DNA from: a virus
Direction: 5' to 3' (one strand)
IMG/VR virus record: IMGVR_UViG_3300022693_001297
Coordinates: 1-33,968 of that record
Length of the DNA: 33,968 nt
The translations under genes and the position numbers were made by a program. Each line of letters starts with the position of its first letter. The first letter of the stretch is position 1. Positions 14,735 to 23,271 of this stretch are shown piece after piece. The notes beneath the pieces were generated by a model. It was not told the origin of the DNA, did not search any database, and was given only the letters and a program-made list of their open reading frames with translations.

Positions 14735-15111
14735 CCTGGAAAGAATTTATGAAAGGAATAACAATTTTGTATGCTTTTGGTCTGAAAGAAAAAGACGATT
14801 GGGAATTAAAAATCTGGTACAGGGCTCTACAAGACGAAATGAGCGTTGATTCTTATGAGCAAACCTGTATTCATCTTTGCAAAAAAAACACCAAATTCTG
14901 GGAGACAGATAACATACCAGCCCAATTACTCGAGGTGTTCCAAGAAATCAAGCAAGAGATAACCACCAGGCTAATTGCACAGCGAAGCCAGGACGATCAA
15001 GAACGTAGGGACCGAGAACGGCAGGAAGCCATCAATTCCTACGACAGCGAGGAAGACAGACTTAAATGTATTGAGGAATTCAAAGAAATAAATCGGAAAA
15101 CTTTTAGTTGA
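14731..15111 (+). CDS. Possible replicative helicase loader
   Basis: 126 residues, overlapping the replication gene (ATGA) with a strong Shine-Dalgarno (ggagga). The helical N-terminus (ITILYAFGLKEKDDWELKIW, then YRALQDEMSVDSYEQTCIHL) resembles the small loader/inhibitor class typified by SPP1 G39P. The C-terminal ~50 residues are highly charged and probably disordered, as in that class. The location directly after an initiator-like gene supports a loader role. The similarity is by pattern only, so the call is tentative. Confidence 0.45.
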   Translation: MTWKEFMKGITILYAFGLKEKDDWELKIWYRALQDEMSVDSYEQTCIHLCKKNTKFWETDNIPAQLLEVFQEIKQEITTRLIAQRSQDDQERRDRERQEAINSYDSEEDRLKCIEEFKEINRKTFS

Positions 15112-15143
15112 TAATGCCACCTATAGGTAGCATACTTACAGGT

Positions 15144-15314
15144 ATGAAACTCCCAACACTACATTGCCAAAGATGCCCCCATGAATGGCACCCCCGGGTT
15201 CCTAGATTGCCCAAGGTTTGCCCGAAATGTAAAAGCCCTATCTGGGATAAGCCCAGGAAGAATGAAGCACCACTAAATGATGCAGGGACGATTGAGCGAG
15301 CTAGTGAATCATAG
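15144..15314 (+). CDS. Zinc-ribbon protein
   Basis: 56 residues from ATG 15144, chosen because related small phage proteins begin just before the first Cys pair; in-frame starts at 15108 and 15114 are possible but lack ribosome sites. LHCQRCPHEWHPR and KVCPKCKSPIWDKPR form a four-Cys zinc ribbon. Such ribbons bind nucleic acid or protein partners. It sits among replication-region accessory genes. Specific function unknown. Confidence 0.6.
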   Translation: MKLPTLHCQRCPHEWHPRVPRLPKVCPKCKSPIWDKPRKNEAPLNDAGTIERASES

Positions 15315-15338
15315 TTACTAATTGGATTGGAGAGAGTT

Positions 15339-15563
15339 ATGAAACTTGAGGATTGGGCAAATAATAAATATCGCTTAGATGGAGTAGGTGAAAAAGACCT
15401 CCACGTTATCGGCACCTGTGGAGATTGTAAGTATTGGCTAGAAGATACAATTCCAAAGGCAGAAGGTTGGGGAGAATGTCTTTCTCCGAGTGTTAGACGT
15501 ATTAAAGCAAATTTCAATCCACCTGTTGAACATGGCTGCATCCATTGGGAACAAAAGGAGTGA
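15339..15563 (+). CDS. Small Cys-rich protein, probable zinc binding
   Basis: 74 residues from ATG 15339 with ggagag 6-7 bases upstream. Four cysteines occur in CGDCKYW, GECLS and HGCIHWE, a spacing compatible with one zinc site and seen in small phage proteins of unknown function. Neighbours are another zinc ribbon and a second Cys-pair protein, so this segment is a cluster of small metal-binding proteins. Confidence 0.55.
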   Translation: MKLEDWANNKYRLDGVGEKDLHVIGTCGDCKYWLEDTIPKAEGWGECLSPSVRRIKANFNPPVEHGCIHWEQKE

Positions 15564-15895
15564 GTGAAATAACCACTATCAAACTGGCGGGCCATGTACA
15601 CCTGATAGCGTTCAAATGGTTTCAGCTACCCTACGATATACCCAGGAGCAATGAAATAACCACTGGATGCCGCGTTAAAACGAATCGAGGAGATGGAGTG
15701 ACAATCTGCAAAGAAATCAAGCTCAAGCAAGGGGACGACCGGCAGATATCGGTATCCCTCTGCACTGAGAACCCACACACGCCCACAAAATTCCAGTGGA
15801 AAGATGTTATTTGCCCAGAATGCCTGAGGATGAGGGAAGAACTGAAAGAGAAGCGGAGACAACAAACTAGACGATGGAGAAAGGATAATTTATGA
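15560..15895 (+). CDS. Hypothetical protein with C-terminal Cys pair
   Basis: About 111 residues if GTG 15560 is used; the start is uncertain because the purine-rich site abuts it, and a TTG at 15545 is the alternative. Features are a mid-protein CRVKTNRGDGVTICKE segment and a C-terminal ICPECLRMREELKEK that runs into a basic tail. It may bind zinc and nucleic acid. It overlaps the next gene by ATGA. Confidence 0.5.
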   Translation: MSEITTIKLAGHVHLIAFKWFQLPYDIPRSNEITTGCRVKTNRGDGVTICKEIKLKQGDDRQISVSLCTENPHTPTKFQWKDVICPECLRMREELKEKRRQQTRRWRKDNL

Positions 15896-16356
15896 AGAGT
15901 CACGCAGTCAAAGAGCAGATCAACGACAACACGCTTTGCGTTGAGATTGAGCCACAGCCCGCCAAAGATGACATAGATGTTCGCCAAGAAAATAATGTGT
16001 TTTATGCTCAATGGGGGGGCGTGGAATGGGTGCTAGAAAACCCAATCGCCATCGGTGACACTGTTTACCAGGGGGAAGAGTGGAAACATTTTCCAGGTCA
16101 TAGAACGTTGACACGCCGGCAATATGCGGATGGTGATTATACATCCTTTCATAGTTTTAACTGGAATCCCCCCCAAACAATGCCAATTGAACTGGCAGAC
16201 AAGACCTTCAAGGTGGTTGGGATTGAGGTTGATGAGAGGCCAACCATTGAAATGGTGCCGACCTTGACCAACCCAGTCACCGAGAAACCTATTTACAGGG
16301 ATAAATGGTTCTGGACCTACAAACTTGAGGAGATTAATGGGCAAACTGACAGCTAA
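15892..16356 (+). CDS. Hypothetical protein
   Basis: 154 residues, start overlapping the previous stop (ATGA) and end overlapping the small terminase gene by 20 bases. Probably beta-rich, with many Trp (WGGVEWVLENPIAIGD, WNPPQ, DKWFWTYKLEEI). No family recognised. Some phage proteins of this size and Trp content are small ASCH- or YopX-like folds, but no signature is clear enough to call. Confidence 0.55.
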   Translation: MKSHAVKEQINDNTLCVEIEPQPAKDDIDVRQENNVFYAQWGGVEWVLENPIAIGDTVYQGEEWKHFPGHRTLTRRQYADGDYTSFHSFNWNPPQTMPIELADKTFKVVGIEVDERPTIEMVPTLTNPVTEKPIYRDKWFWTYKLEEINGQTDS

Positions 16357-16864
16357 ACATCAATCTGTTTTGGATTTGCTGATTGCTGACCCTGGCAGAA
16401 ATATGCCTCTCGCCTATCAAGCTGTTTATAAATGTACTGATGAGATTGCAAGTGCTAGCGGGTCCCGATTGTTAAAGAATGTTAATTTTGCTACTGCGTT
16501 AGCTAAGGTCCAGGCCAAAGTGGCTGAAAAATTTGAGGTTACGGAGGCTAGGATTATGCAAGAGTTGTCGAGAATTGGCTTCCAGGATATCCGCAAGCTT
16601 TATGATCAGGACGGAAATCTTAAACCGATCCATGAGCTCGACGACGATACGGCGGCCGCTATTGCTGGGGTTGAGGTTATGGAAATTATGGGAAACGAGC
16701 AAACCATTGCTCAAACCAAAAAGGTCAAGTTCTGGCCCAAAGACAAAGCCCTGGTCGACATGGGCAAACATATTGGAATGTTTAAGAAGGACGCGGAGGG
16801 AACAGGAGAACGGCCCATATTTGTGGGCATCAATCTAACCATTAACAATAGAGGTAGCAAATGA
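16337..16864 (+). CDS. terS: Terminase small subunit
   Basis: 175 residues from ATG 16337 with aggag upstream. LTAKHQSVLDLLIADPGRNM and AYQAVYKC followed by ASASGSRLLKNVNFATAL are the helix-turn-helix and coiled segments of the Terminase_2 family, which recognises packaging sites and regulates the large subunit. The C-terminal region (FWPKDKALVDMGKHIGMF) is also typical. The gene for a 72-residue protein separates it from the large subunit. Confidence 0.85.
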   Translation: MGKLTAKHQSVLDLLIADPGRNMPLAYQAVYKCTDEIASASGSRLLKNVNFATALAKVQAKVAEKFEVTEARIMQELSRIGFQDIRKLYDQDGNLKPIHELDDDTAAAIAGVEVMEIMGNEQTIAQTKKVKFWPKDKALVDMGKHIGMFKKDAEGTGERPIFVGINLTINNRGSK

Positions 16865-17079
16865 GTGAAACTTTAGCAGAAGGGTTGCCTAAACAAATCA
16901 ATAGGGTAAGAGAAGTTCAAGAACATTTTAAAGAATTGCGGGGGATGCCTAATGTTATTTGTGAGCCACAAATTGCAATGATGGAGCACTCTATTAAGTT
17001 AGCAATTGAGGCACAAGGAAGCGGGGATGTGATTCAAATGCTTAAATGCTATGAGGATTTGAAAGGTTATGAAGATTGA
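16861..17079 (+). CDS. Hypothetical protein between terminase genes
   Basis: 72 residues, start overlapping the small terminase stop (ATGA) and stop overlapping the large terminase TTG. Helical and acidic, with two probable helices (INRVREVQEHFKELRG and QIAMMEHSIKLAIEAQGSG). No family recognised. The full coupling inside the packaging operon suggests a packaging accessory role. Confidence 0.6.
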   Translation: MSETLAEGLPKQINRVREVQEHFKELRGMPNVICEPQIAMMEHSIKLAIEAQGSGDVIQMLKCYEDLKGYED

Positions 17080-18593
17080 AACCTTTCGTCGCCAACCTGG
17101 ACCTCAAACATTCCCCGACTATGGGCCGGTTTATTCAGGATACCTCACCGGTTAGCATTGCTAAAGGGCCGGTGGGTTCCGGTAAGACCACCACAGCTTG
17201 CTTCAAAATGATGCACCTGGCATTAAAACAGAAGCGATCTCCCAAGGATGGCATCAGGTATTCGAGAGGGTTCATTGTCCGCAATACCTACGTACAGTTA
17301 AAGTCAACTACAATAAAGACTTGGCTAGAATGTTTCCCGGAGGATGCTTGCGGTAAACTCGTATACTCTGCACCGATCACTCAGCGAATCATCATTCCCG
17401 GGGAACTGGATTTCGAGGTGTATTTCCTGGCAATGGATCGGCCCAAGGATATCCGGAACCTTTTATCTCTCAACGTTTCCTTTGGATTCTTTAACGAGGT
17501 CCGGGAAATGATGGAAGAGATTGTGGTCAGAGCATTTGATCGTACCGGTAGGTATCCTAATCGAGCACCCGACAAGCATGGTGTCGAATGCACGAATCCT
17601 ATTCTTATGGCCGATACCAACCCACCTGATGAGGACCACTGGCTTTTCAGGTGGGAAACAGAAGGCGTTGAGTTTGATAACGGTGAGAATGTTGAGTTCT
17701 TCAACCAACCCGCCGCAGTAATTGATGTGACAGACGATGTAAATGGTCACAAGGATATAATCAAGGCCGCGGGGCGTCAATACATTGTCAATCCGGAGGC
17801 TGAAAACATCCCCAACCTCTTAACCAATTACTATCGCCGGAAACTTCCCCTCAATAACCGCAATGATATCCGGGTTTACTATGAATCCAAGTACGGAGTA
17901 GTTGGCCAGGGCTTGCCGGTTATCCCTGAATATGATGATACCAGGATGGCCGTTGATGATTTAACGGTCCTTCCCGATCAACCCCTTATAATTTCAATGG
18001 ATATAGGAGGCGGTACGCTTTCCCCAGCCGCGCACATTGGACAAGTTCATCCTCTGGGCACTAAGCTTATACATGCGGAATTGTCCTGCTTCAATACAGG
18101 GCTTGAGGCGTTCGTTTTACAGCTTAAACAATTAATAGATTTAAGGTTTCCGGGAAGGGTCATTGAAATTGGATGGGGTGACCCCGCAGGACTACAGCGT
18201 GACCCTATTTATGCAACTGTCATATTCGATCATTTAAAGAATCACGGATTTCCCATGCAGGGAGCGCCGACGAATGATATTAAGATCCGGATTGAAGCCA
18301 CTAAAGCACCAATGCTGAGATTAATTGAAGGACGCCCAGGCTTTCTTATAGACAAGCGTTGCAAAGTGACCAGAGCCGCGCTGATGGGTAAATGGGTATT
18401 CAAGCGAGTCCAAGTAGCAGGAGCGGCTAAGTATGCAGATAAGCCAGATAAGGGCAAATACAGCCATCTTGGAGATTCTTTGGGCTATTTCAACTTAGGG
18501 ACCGGAGAATTTCAGACGGTTAGAGGGAAGGAACAAAGGAAAAAGAACCTTAGACCAATTCAGGCAAAGGTGGGGTTTAATGTGTTTCGATGA
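17076..18593 (+). CDS. terL: Terminase large subunit
   Basis: 505 residues from TTG 17076, overlapping the previous stop; an internal ATG (17121, residue 16) also precedes the ATPase motif. Walker A is GPVGSGKTT (31-39), Walker B-like FGFFNEVRE with E141. The RNase H-like nuclease has acidic residues in SMDIGGG (D309), GDPAG (D369) and SHLGDSLGY (D467). This is the full ATPase-nuclease packaging motor that docks on the portal. The downstream gene begins in a shared TGAGGTAGCGA junction. Confidence 0.9.
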   Translation: MKPFVANLDLKHSPTMGRFIQDTSPVSIAKGPVGSGKTTTACFKMMHLALKQKRSPKDGIRYSRGFIVRNTYVQLKSTTIKTWLECFPEDACGKLVYSAPITQRIIIPGELDFEVYFLAMDRPKDIRNLLSLNVSFGFFNEVREMMEEIVVRAFDRTGRYPNRAPDKHGVECTNPILMADTNPPDEDHWLFRWETEGVEFDNGENVEFFNQPAAVIDVTDDVNGHKDIIKAAGRQYIVNPEAENIPNLLTNYYRRKLPLNNRNDIRVYYESKYGVVGQGLPVIPEYDDTRMAVDDLTVLPDQPLIISMDIGGGTLSPAAHIGQVHPLGTKLIHAELSCFNTGLEAFVLQLKQLIDLRFPGRVIEIGWGDPAGLQRDPIYATVIFDHLKNHGFPMQGAPTNDIKIRIEATKAPMLRLIEGRPGFLIDKRCKVTRAALMGKWVFKRVQVAGAAKYADKPDKGKYSHLGDSLGYFNLGTGEFQTVRGKEQRKKNLRPIQAKVGFNVFR

Positions 18594-18602
18594 GGTAGCG
18601 AT

Positions 18603-18779
18603 ATGTATAACCCTTTGGAGGGTGAAATTAATAGAATATATTACGGCTTGCTCAGGGGCAGAGAAGAGGAACATGAACGCCTTGTGAGGCTTACTAAATC
18701 AGATGTTCCTTATCCTGAACCTACGGAGCATGAAAGAACGCGGTATATGATAAAAGCAGCCGCTATTTTTTTAAAATAA
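18603..18779 (+). CDS. Hypothetical 58-residue protein
   Basis: ATG 18603 follows the terminase stop by 9 bases, using gaggtagcgat as ribosome site. The product starts MYNPLEGEINRIYYGLLRG and is strongly charged (REEEHERLVRLTKSD), ending hydrophobic (AAAIFLK). No family recognised. The initiation sequence is shared with two later small genes. Confidence 0.5.
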   Translation: MYNPLEGEINRIYYGLLRGREEEHERLVRLTKSDVPYPEPTEHERTRYMIKAAAIFLK

Positions 18780-18790
18780 ATGAGGTAATC

Positions 18791-19084
18791 ATGGCTAAAC
18801 AAATCATTTCAAAGAAGGTCCTGGAATCCAAGGAAACCAACTGGGTCATTGTCGATCGGCGCAAGATGGAAAGTGAGTTCGGCGTCCATGTAAATGCTAT
18901 CAGCATTCGGGATATTTGTTCATCAAAGTTCCAAGTCTTGAGTAAGTTGTCCAAGATGCCAAAGAAGAAACTGGATTTTATGGTCGTTTCAGAGTTCGAC
19001 ATTATCAATGGGAAGGCGAGGCCGTATAAGGTAGGCGTACCTGGTCCTGAATTCCTAAAGAAAGAATCAATGATATTTAACTAA
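18791..19084 (+). CDS. Hypothetical protein
   Basis: 97 residues with gaggt just upstream. Mixed alpha/beta and basic (VIVDRRKMESEFGVHVNAIS, then SKLSKMPKKKLDFMVV). No family recognised. It lies between packaging and portal genes and is followed by a 9-bp hairpin. Confidence 0.55.
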   Translation: MAKQIISKKVLESKETNWVIVDRRKMESEFGVHVNAISIRDICSSKFQVLSKLSKMPKKKLDFMVVSEFDIINGKARPYKVGVPGPEFLKKESMIFN

Positions 19085-19088
19085 TCTG

Positions 19089-19112
19089 TATCAGAATAAT
19101 GAAATTCTGATA
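19089..19112 (+). other. Intergenic hairpin
   Basis: TATCAGAAT and ATTCTGATA form a perfect 9-bp stem with a six-base loop. No T run follows, so a transcription terminator is doubtful. An mRNA stability or processing element is possible. Confidence 0.4.
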
Positions 19113-19137
19113 GGTTAAAAAGTTAAATGTATAACAG

Positions 19138-19620
19138 ATGAGGCAGCACTTGCCGGTAGCCCTTCAAGCTAAGAACGAGTGGAAGGTTTTCTATATAGTC
19201 TTTCAAAAGAGTTTTTTCAATAGGCCCTGGCAATGTTTCACGTGGAATAATTATGAACATACCTGGGTATTCTTTGAAAAGTATTTAGGTGAGCCGGGAT
19301 TAATGACACCTAGAGGAACCATCAAAGTTGAACCTTTGAGTAATTTTATTGAGGCTGATTACTGGAATGCGGAACCGGAAATCGTCGCAACTGAATTTTT
19401 AACACAGAAACATATTATAGATATTGTCAGAATAGGGTTGCCTTGGAAAAGTAAAGTGACTTATACTTTCAGAGGTTTTATAGGTTGTGTAACTGTAGTG
19501 AAAGCAATTCTAGGTCTAAAGGCGTGGTGGGTAATGACACCTCAACAGTTGCGCCGTTATCTTATTAAACTAGGTGGCAGGAGTTTAAAACATGGGCAAC
19601 GCAGTCGGATCAATCTTTAA
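19138..19620 (+). CDS. Conserved-looking head-region protein, unknown
   Basis: 160 residues. The body is compact and aromatic (FTWNNYEHTWVFFEKYLG, LPWKSKVTYTFRGFIGCVTV, WWVMTPQQLRRYLIKLGGR). The placement of a CV-x-x-VK-x-x-LGL segment and a late TP-x-QL helix reminds me of proteins found between terminase and portal in other podoviruses, but I cannot name the family. The Cys and His residues could suggest a papain-like fold; this is speculation. The start has no clear Shine-Dalgarno. It overlaps the next gene by 29 bases. Confidence 0.55.
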   Translation: MRQHLPVALQAKNEWKVFYIVFQKSFFNRPWQCFTWNNYEHTWVFFEKYLGEPGLMTPRGTIKVEPLSNFIEADYWNAEPEIVATEFLTQKHIIDIVRIGLPWKSKVTYTFRGFIGCVTVVKAILGLKAWWVMTPQQLRRYLIKLGGRSLKHGQRSRINL

Positions 19621-19867
19621 AGGAATATCAGGTATTTTCGGACTCAGTCCGCAACCTCAGGAAAAAGTACAGGGCCCATCCCAGGCAGAAACCGCCGGGC
19701 AAAAAGATACTGAGGAATTGCTGGATGCTCAAGAAAAGCTTGCGGCCAGGGAACGCGCAGCCCGGCAGAAGGTAATCACGGCAAGGTCGGCAGGAGCGCA
19801 AACTTTATTCAAACGTGAGGGGGAAATACCCAGGGCGGTTAAACTGGGCGGCGGACGGAGGGCGTAA
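19592..19867 (+). CDS. Small head-region protein upstream of portal
   Basis: 91 residues, overlapping the preceding gene and ending 3 bases before the portal. It has a Gly-rich N-terminus (GNAVGSIFKGISGIFGL), a Gln/Ala-rich helix (LLDAQEKLAARERAARQK) and a basic Gly-rich end (KLGGGRRA). Proteins of this make-up commonly precede the head-tail connector gene in podoviruses. Function not known. Confidence 0.6.
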   Translation: MGNAVGSIFKGISGIFGLSPQPQEKVQGPSQAETAGQKDTEELLDAQEKLAARERAARQKVITARSAGAQTLFKREGEIPRAVKLGGGRRA

Positions 19868-19870
19868 CGG

Positions 19871-21460
19871 ATGCCAGCCGCAAGCATTGAGGACACCGTA
19901 AAAAGAGCTAACACCGCCAACGATCAAAAGCAAAACTGGGTTGCACAGTATAGGGATGCTTACGAGTTCGGCCTTCCCATGCGTAACCTTTACGAAACCT
20001 TTCAGCCGGGCGCGGATAAAATGACCCGAGTCTTTGATTCCACGGCTATCATATCGACCCAGAAATTTGCTTCCCGTTTACAATCCAATCTCACTCCCCC
20101 ATTTCAGAACTGGCTTGACTTCTTACCCGGAACAGACGTTCCAGAGGATCAGGAGGACCAAGCCACCGAAATGCTTCAAGAGATTCAAAAGAAATTCTTT
20201 GCTGTAATCCAGAATTCAAACTTCGATACCTGTATTTCTGAGTTCTATCTTGATTTAGCCGTAGGAACCGCTGTCATGCTCATAACTGAGGGTGACGACG
20301 ACAACCCCGTAGTGTTTACCTGCGTACCAAATGCCCAGATATCTATGGATGAGGGACCGCTAGGGGCCGTTGACGGTGTATTTCGCCAGCATAATGTAGC
20401 GCCCCGGAACATTCAAGCCACTTGGAAGGATGTAACGGCCGCAGGGATGGCCGCGGTTAACCAATTGCAACGCGACGGGGGCGGCAAGATGCTCAATAAT
20501 GGTCTTACCAACATCCTTGAGGCTACCTATTTCGATCAAAAGGAAAAAGTATTCTGGTATCAGGTCATTCTTATGGGAACGCAGGACAACCAGAACATTT
20601 CCCCGCCCACAGCTACCCAGAATTTAGACAATTCAAGCGCGGTTTTACTGGTTGAACGCAAATTAGAGGAAAGTCCCTGGGTAGTTACCCGCTGGGTCAA
20701 GGTTGCCGGTGAGGTATTTGGCCGTGGTCCGTTGCTCTTTGCTCTCCCAGACATCAAGACTCTGAATAAAACTGTTGAGTTCATGCTACAGAATGCCTCT
20801 ATGTCCATAAATGGGATGTGGGAAACGGTGAACGACTCAATAGCCAACCTGGATATGGTCAACTTGGCTGCGGGAACATTCTTTCCGGTCGATCGCATGG
20901 GTGATATCAAACGCCTTGATACTCCTGGGGACCTTGGAATAGGTGAGGCCATCAGTGAGAAATTGAAAGGGGATATCCGAACAGCCTTGTTTGATAGATC
21001 CCTCCCCGATCCTGCGGGGCCTGTTCGTTCCCCAACTGAAATTATAGAGCGTGTCAAAGAATTGGCGCAGGATATTGGCTCTCCATTCGCCAGGATGATG
21101 TCTGAAATGCTGAAACCTACTGCCAGCCGAACCTTAAACATCATGGCCCGGCGTGGGTTGATTGATTTCCCTATCAAACTTGATGGCCGCGCGGTCAAGA
21201 TTCAGGCAACGTCCCCACTAGCTAAAGAGCAAGCTCTTAACGATCTTGAAAGCGCGGTCAACTGGTTGCAGATTGTCCAGGGCTTAGGTCCGGAGGTTCT
21301 AATCGGTGGCGTCAAGGTTGAGGACTTTCCGGAATGGGCTGGCGAGAAACTAGGGGTAGCTCAAGAACTTATCAGGGATGAGGGGGAAAGGGTTGAATTG
21401 CAGAAACAGGTGGCACAGTTGATTGCTCAGGCTCAACTTGCCCAACAACAACCAGCATAA
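19871..21460 (+). CDS. Portal (head-tail connector) protein
   Basis: 529 residues, close to T7 gp8 length. The N-terminus (NWVAQYRDAYEFGLPMRNLY, TRVFDSTAIISTQKFASRLQ, LTPPFQNWLDF) and the central LVERKLEESPWVVTRWVKV and GRGPLLFALPDIKTLNK segments are typical of the Head-tail_con family of podoviruses. It forms the dodecameric ring through which DNA is packaged and to which the tail adaptor binds. The C-terminus is Gln-rich. Its stop overlaps the start of a chimeric small ORF. Confidence 0.9.
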   Translation: MPAASIEDTVKRANTANDQKQNWVAQYRDAYEFGLPMRNLYETFQPGADKMTRVFDSTAIISTQKFASRLQSNLTPPFQNWLDFLPGTDVPEDQEDQATEMLQEIQKKFFAVIQNSNFDTCISEFYLDLAVGTAVMLITEGDDDNPVVFTCVPNAQISMDEGPLGAVDGVFRQHNVAPRNIQATWKDVTAAGMAAVNQLQRDGGGKMLNNGLTNILEATYFDQKEKVFWYQVILMGTQDNQNISPPTATQNLDNSSAVLLVERKLEESPWVVTRWVKVAGEVFGRGPLLFALPDIKTLNKTVEFMLQNASMSINGMWETVNDSIANLDMVNLAAGTFFPVDRMGDIKRLDTPGDLGIGEAISEKLKGDIRTALFDRSLPDPAGPVRSPTEIIERVKELAQDIGSPFARMMSEMLKPTASRTLNIMARRGLIDFPIKLDGRAVKIQATSPLAKEQALNDLESAVNWLQIVQGLGPEVLIGGVKVEDFPEWAGEKLGVAQELIRDEGERVELQKQVAQLIAQAQLAQQQPA

Positions 21461-21729
21461 TGTATCGTTCTCGTTTCACGAATGGTGAGGTGGATCCTCG
21501 AATAATTACAATGCGCTCCGATTTGGAGTTATTTGTAAATGGTGCATCTAAAATAAGGAATGCTCCGCGCTTCCCTTTTAAACATTTCTTGCAATGTAAT
21601 TATTTTAAAATAAAAAACAAAATAGAAATTAAATTATTAGATACTTTTTTAGGGAAAGTTGTAGATGGATTTTTTTATATTTTATTTTTTATGTTTTATT
21701 TAATAATTGATTATATGAATAAAAATTGA
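21460..21729 (+). pseudogene. Chimeric ORF: duplicated nozzle-gene 5' fragment fused to AT-rich sequence
   Basis: The first ~34 codons (FTNGEVDPRIITMRSDLELF and following VNGASKIRN) copy the N-terminus of the nozzle protein at 30227. A 43-base stretch (21503-21545) is identical to 30282-30324, and one codon is inserted. After about 21560 the similarity decays and ~140 bases of strongly AT-rich sequence encode a Lys-rich and then hydrophobic tail (FFYILFFMFYLIIDY). It looks like an intragenomic duplication joined to foreign DNA. Whether the 89-residue product is made is unknown; the start overlaps the portal stop. Confidence 0.6.
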
Positions 21730-21737
21730 GGTAGCGA

Positions 21738-21992
21738 ATGAATCAAGCACTGGATAAAGCGGCAATGAGTCACACTTCAGTAAAGACCGGAACCGCGCAC
21801 CCTCCTAACCCCGGGCGCATAGTTTTCTATCTGGATGATAATGAGAATTTCCAGGTTCAGGTCACTAATGCCGGGGTAAGTTATTCGCAGGAAGAATTAC
21901 AGGCCTTTGGAGAAATGATCCAGGTATTAAGAGAGGAAGGACAGGTCGGGAACAGCGGGACAATTCCCATTGCAAATCTTTTGAAAATGTGA
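21738..21992 (+). CDS. Hypothetical protein
   Basis: 84 residues starting in the TGAGGTAGCGA-ATG junction. A likely small beta-rich N-terminal half (GRIVFYLDDNENFQVQVTNA) is followed by an amphipathic helix (EELQAFGEMIQVLREEG). No family recognised. It lies in the head operon before the Bbp19-like gene. Confidence 0.55.
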   Translation: MNQALDKAAMSHTSVKTGTAHPPNPGRIVFYLDDNENFQVQVTNAGVSYSQEELQAFGEMIQVLREEGQVGNSGTIPIANLLKM

Positions 21993-22000
21993 GGTAGCGA

Positions 22001-22285
22001 ATGAGTAAAGACATCCATCAACTTCCCGGCGATTTTATGGAAGCCTCCAGGGGAATTCCCGAAGAAGCAAAGAAACAAATCGGGGAAATGGATTTACTGA
22101 TTGCAAAATGTTTTAATTCTCCGAACGGGAAAAAGGTCCTGGCCTGGTTGGTCGAAAGCACAATCAATCAGCCGGTGTTATTGGTAAGTGAAGGATTGGG
22201 CGGCATCGGAACAGGATTTAAACGAGAGGGCCAGAATGATTTGGTTCGCTTAATCCAAAAACGAATGAAGAGGGCGCAAATATGA
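22001..22285 (+). CDS. Bbp19-like head-region protein
   Basis: 94 residues from ATG 22001, again in a TGAGGTAGCGA junction. CFNSPNGKKVLAWLVESTIN and the late EGQNDLVRLIQKRM fit the Bbp19-type small proteins (named for Bordetella phage BPP-1) that lie between portal and scaffold genes in podoviruses. Role not established. It overlaps the scaffold start by ATGA. Confidence 0.6.
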   Translation: MSKDIHQLPGDFMEASRGIPEEAKKQIGEMDLLIAKCFNSPNGKKVLAWLVESTINQPVLLVSEGLGGIGTGFKREGQNDLVRLIQKRMKRAQI

Positions 22286-23220
22286 ATGAACAGGTAGCCA
22301 CCCCAGAAGCACCGCCAGCCGAAACTACTAACCCGGAGGCCACAGGAGTGCCAGACAATGCTACAGCTGATCCGCCACCCGTTGATCCAAGTAAAGGTTT
22401 ACTTGAGAGTGCGGGATCTGAAACTACGCCTAGCTTTACTCCGGACCCGGCACAGGTTGCGGATCCTTCTAAGGCACCGTCTCTCGTTGAACGTCCCGAA
22501 ACAATCGCAGAACAATTCTGGGACCCTGTTAAAGGGGAAGTCCGCGCGGAGAGTTTAGCCAAAGCCTATAACGATAGTCGGGCGCAAAACAATAAACTCC
22601 TGCAGCAATTGGACGGTAAAGGTGAAGCTCCGGAAACTTCTGAGGATTATCTAAAGGATTACAGGCCACCGGTACGAGGTCGCCCAGGCACAGGAGAAAA
22701 AGAAGGTCAACCGCTTGAACGATTCGGCGAGCTGGACGCCCAGGACCCGGTAATAGTTGCCATGTCAAAGGCGGCAAAGAATGCGAATCTCAGTAAAGGT
22801 CAGTTCGATGATTTTATGCAGGACATTATGGAAGGCATTCACCCTCTTTTACCTGAGCCTTTCAACGGTGAAAAGGAACTAGCCTCACTGGGAGAGAATG
22901 GCGCTCAACTGGTAAAACTCAATAAAGCCTGGATTGACCGCCTCGCTTCCAATGGCGTCCTAAACGAAACAGAATACAATCTTATGCTCAAATTTGGCGC
23001 AACGGCTGATGGGGTTATGCTCACAAATAAGTTGAGGATAGATGCCGGTGAGAAACCGATCCCGGTTACAGCCAGCGTTGAAACAGGCAGAAAGACTCCG
23101 GATGAATGTCAGGCTATGGTTGCCGATCCCCGGTATCATAAGGACGGTCCAGAAGGAGACTCTTTCAGGGCCGAAGTCACAAAACAGTTTGCATTAACAT
23201 ACGGCACAGACCCAGCGTAA
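22282..23220 (+). CDS. Capsid scaffolding / assembly protein
   Basis: 312 residues. The long Pro/Ala/Thr-rich acidic N-terminus (to ~70) is followed by IAEQFWDPVKGEVRAESLAK, a motif common to phage scaffolds. A helical middle and C-terminus (LVKLNKAWIDRLASNGVLNE; PDECQAMVADPRYHKD) complete it. Scaffolds template the procapsid and leave before DNA packaging. The position between portal and major capsid gene is standard. Confidence 0.75.
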   Translation: MNEQVATPEAPPAETTNPEATGVPDNATADPPPVDPSKGLLESAGSETTPSFTPDPAQVADPSKAPSLVERPETIAEQFWDPVKGEVRAESLAKAYNDSRAQNNKLLQQLDGKGEAPETSEDYLKDYRPPVRGRPGTGEKEGQPLERFGELDAQDPVIVAMSKAAKNANLSKGQFDDFMQDIMEGIHPLLPEPFNGEKELASLGENGAQLVKLNKAWIDRLASNGVLNETEYNLMLKFGATADGVMLTNKLRIDAGEKPIPVTASVETGRKTPDECQAMVADPRYHKDGPEGDSFRAEVTKQFALTYGTDPA

Positions 23221-23271
23221 ATTAAACAAGGGTTTAGCCGTCCACTAACAATCATAAGGAGGTAGCACTTT

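Noticed and set aside
15104-15601. 165-residue minus-strand frame
   Set aside because: It opposes three plus-strand genes with conserved Cys motifs and ribosome sites.
20560-21198. 212-residue minus-strand frame
   Set aside because: It is fully inside the portal gene, has no family pattern and mirrors the codon structure of the real gene.
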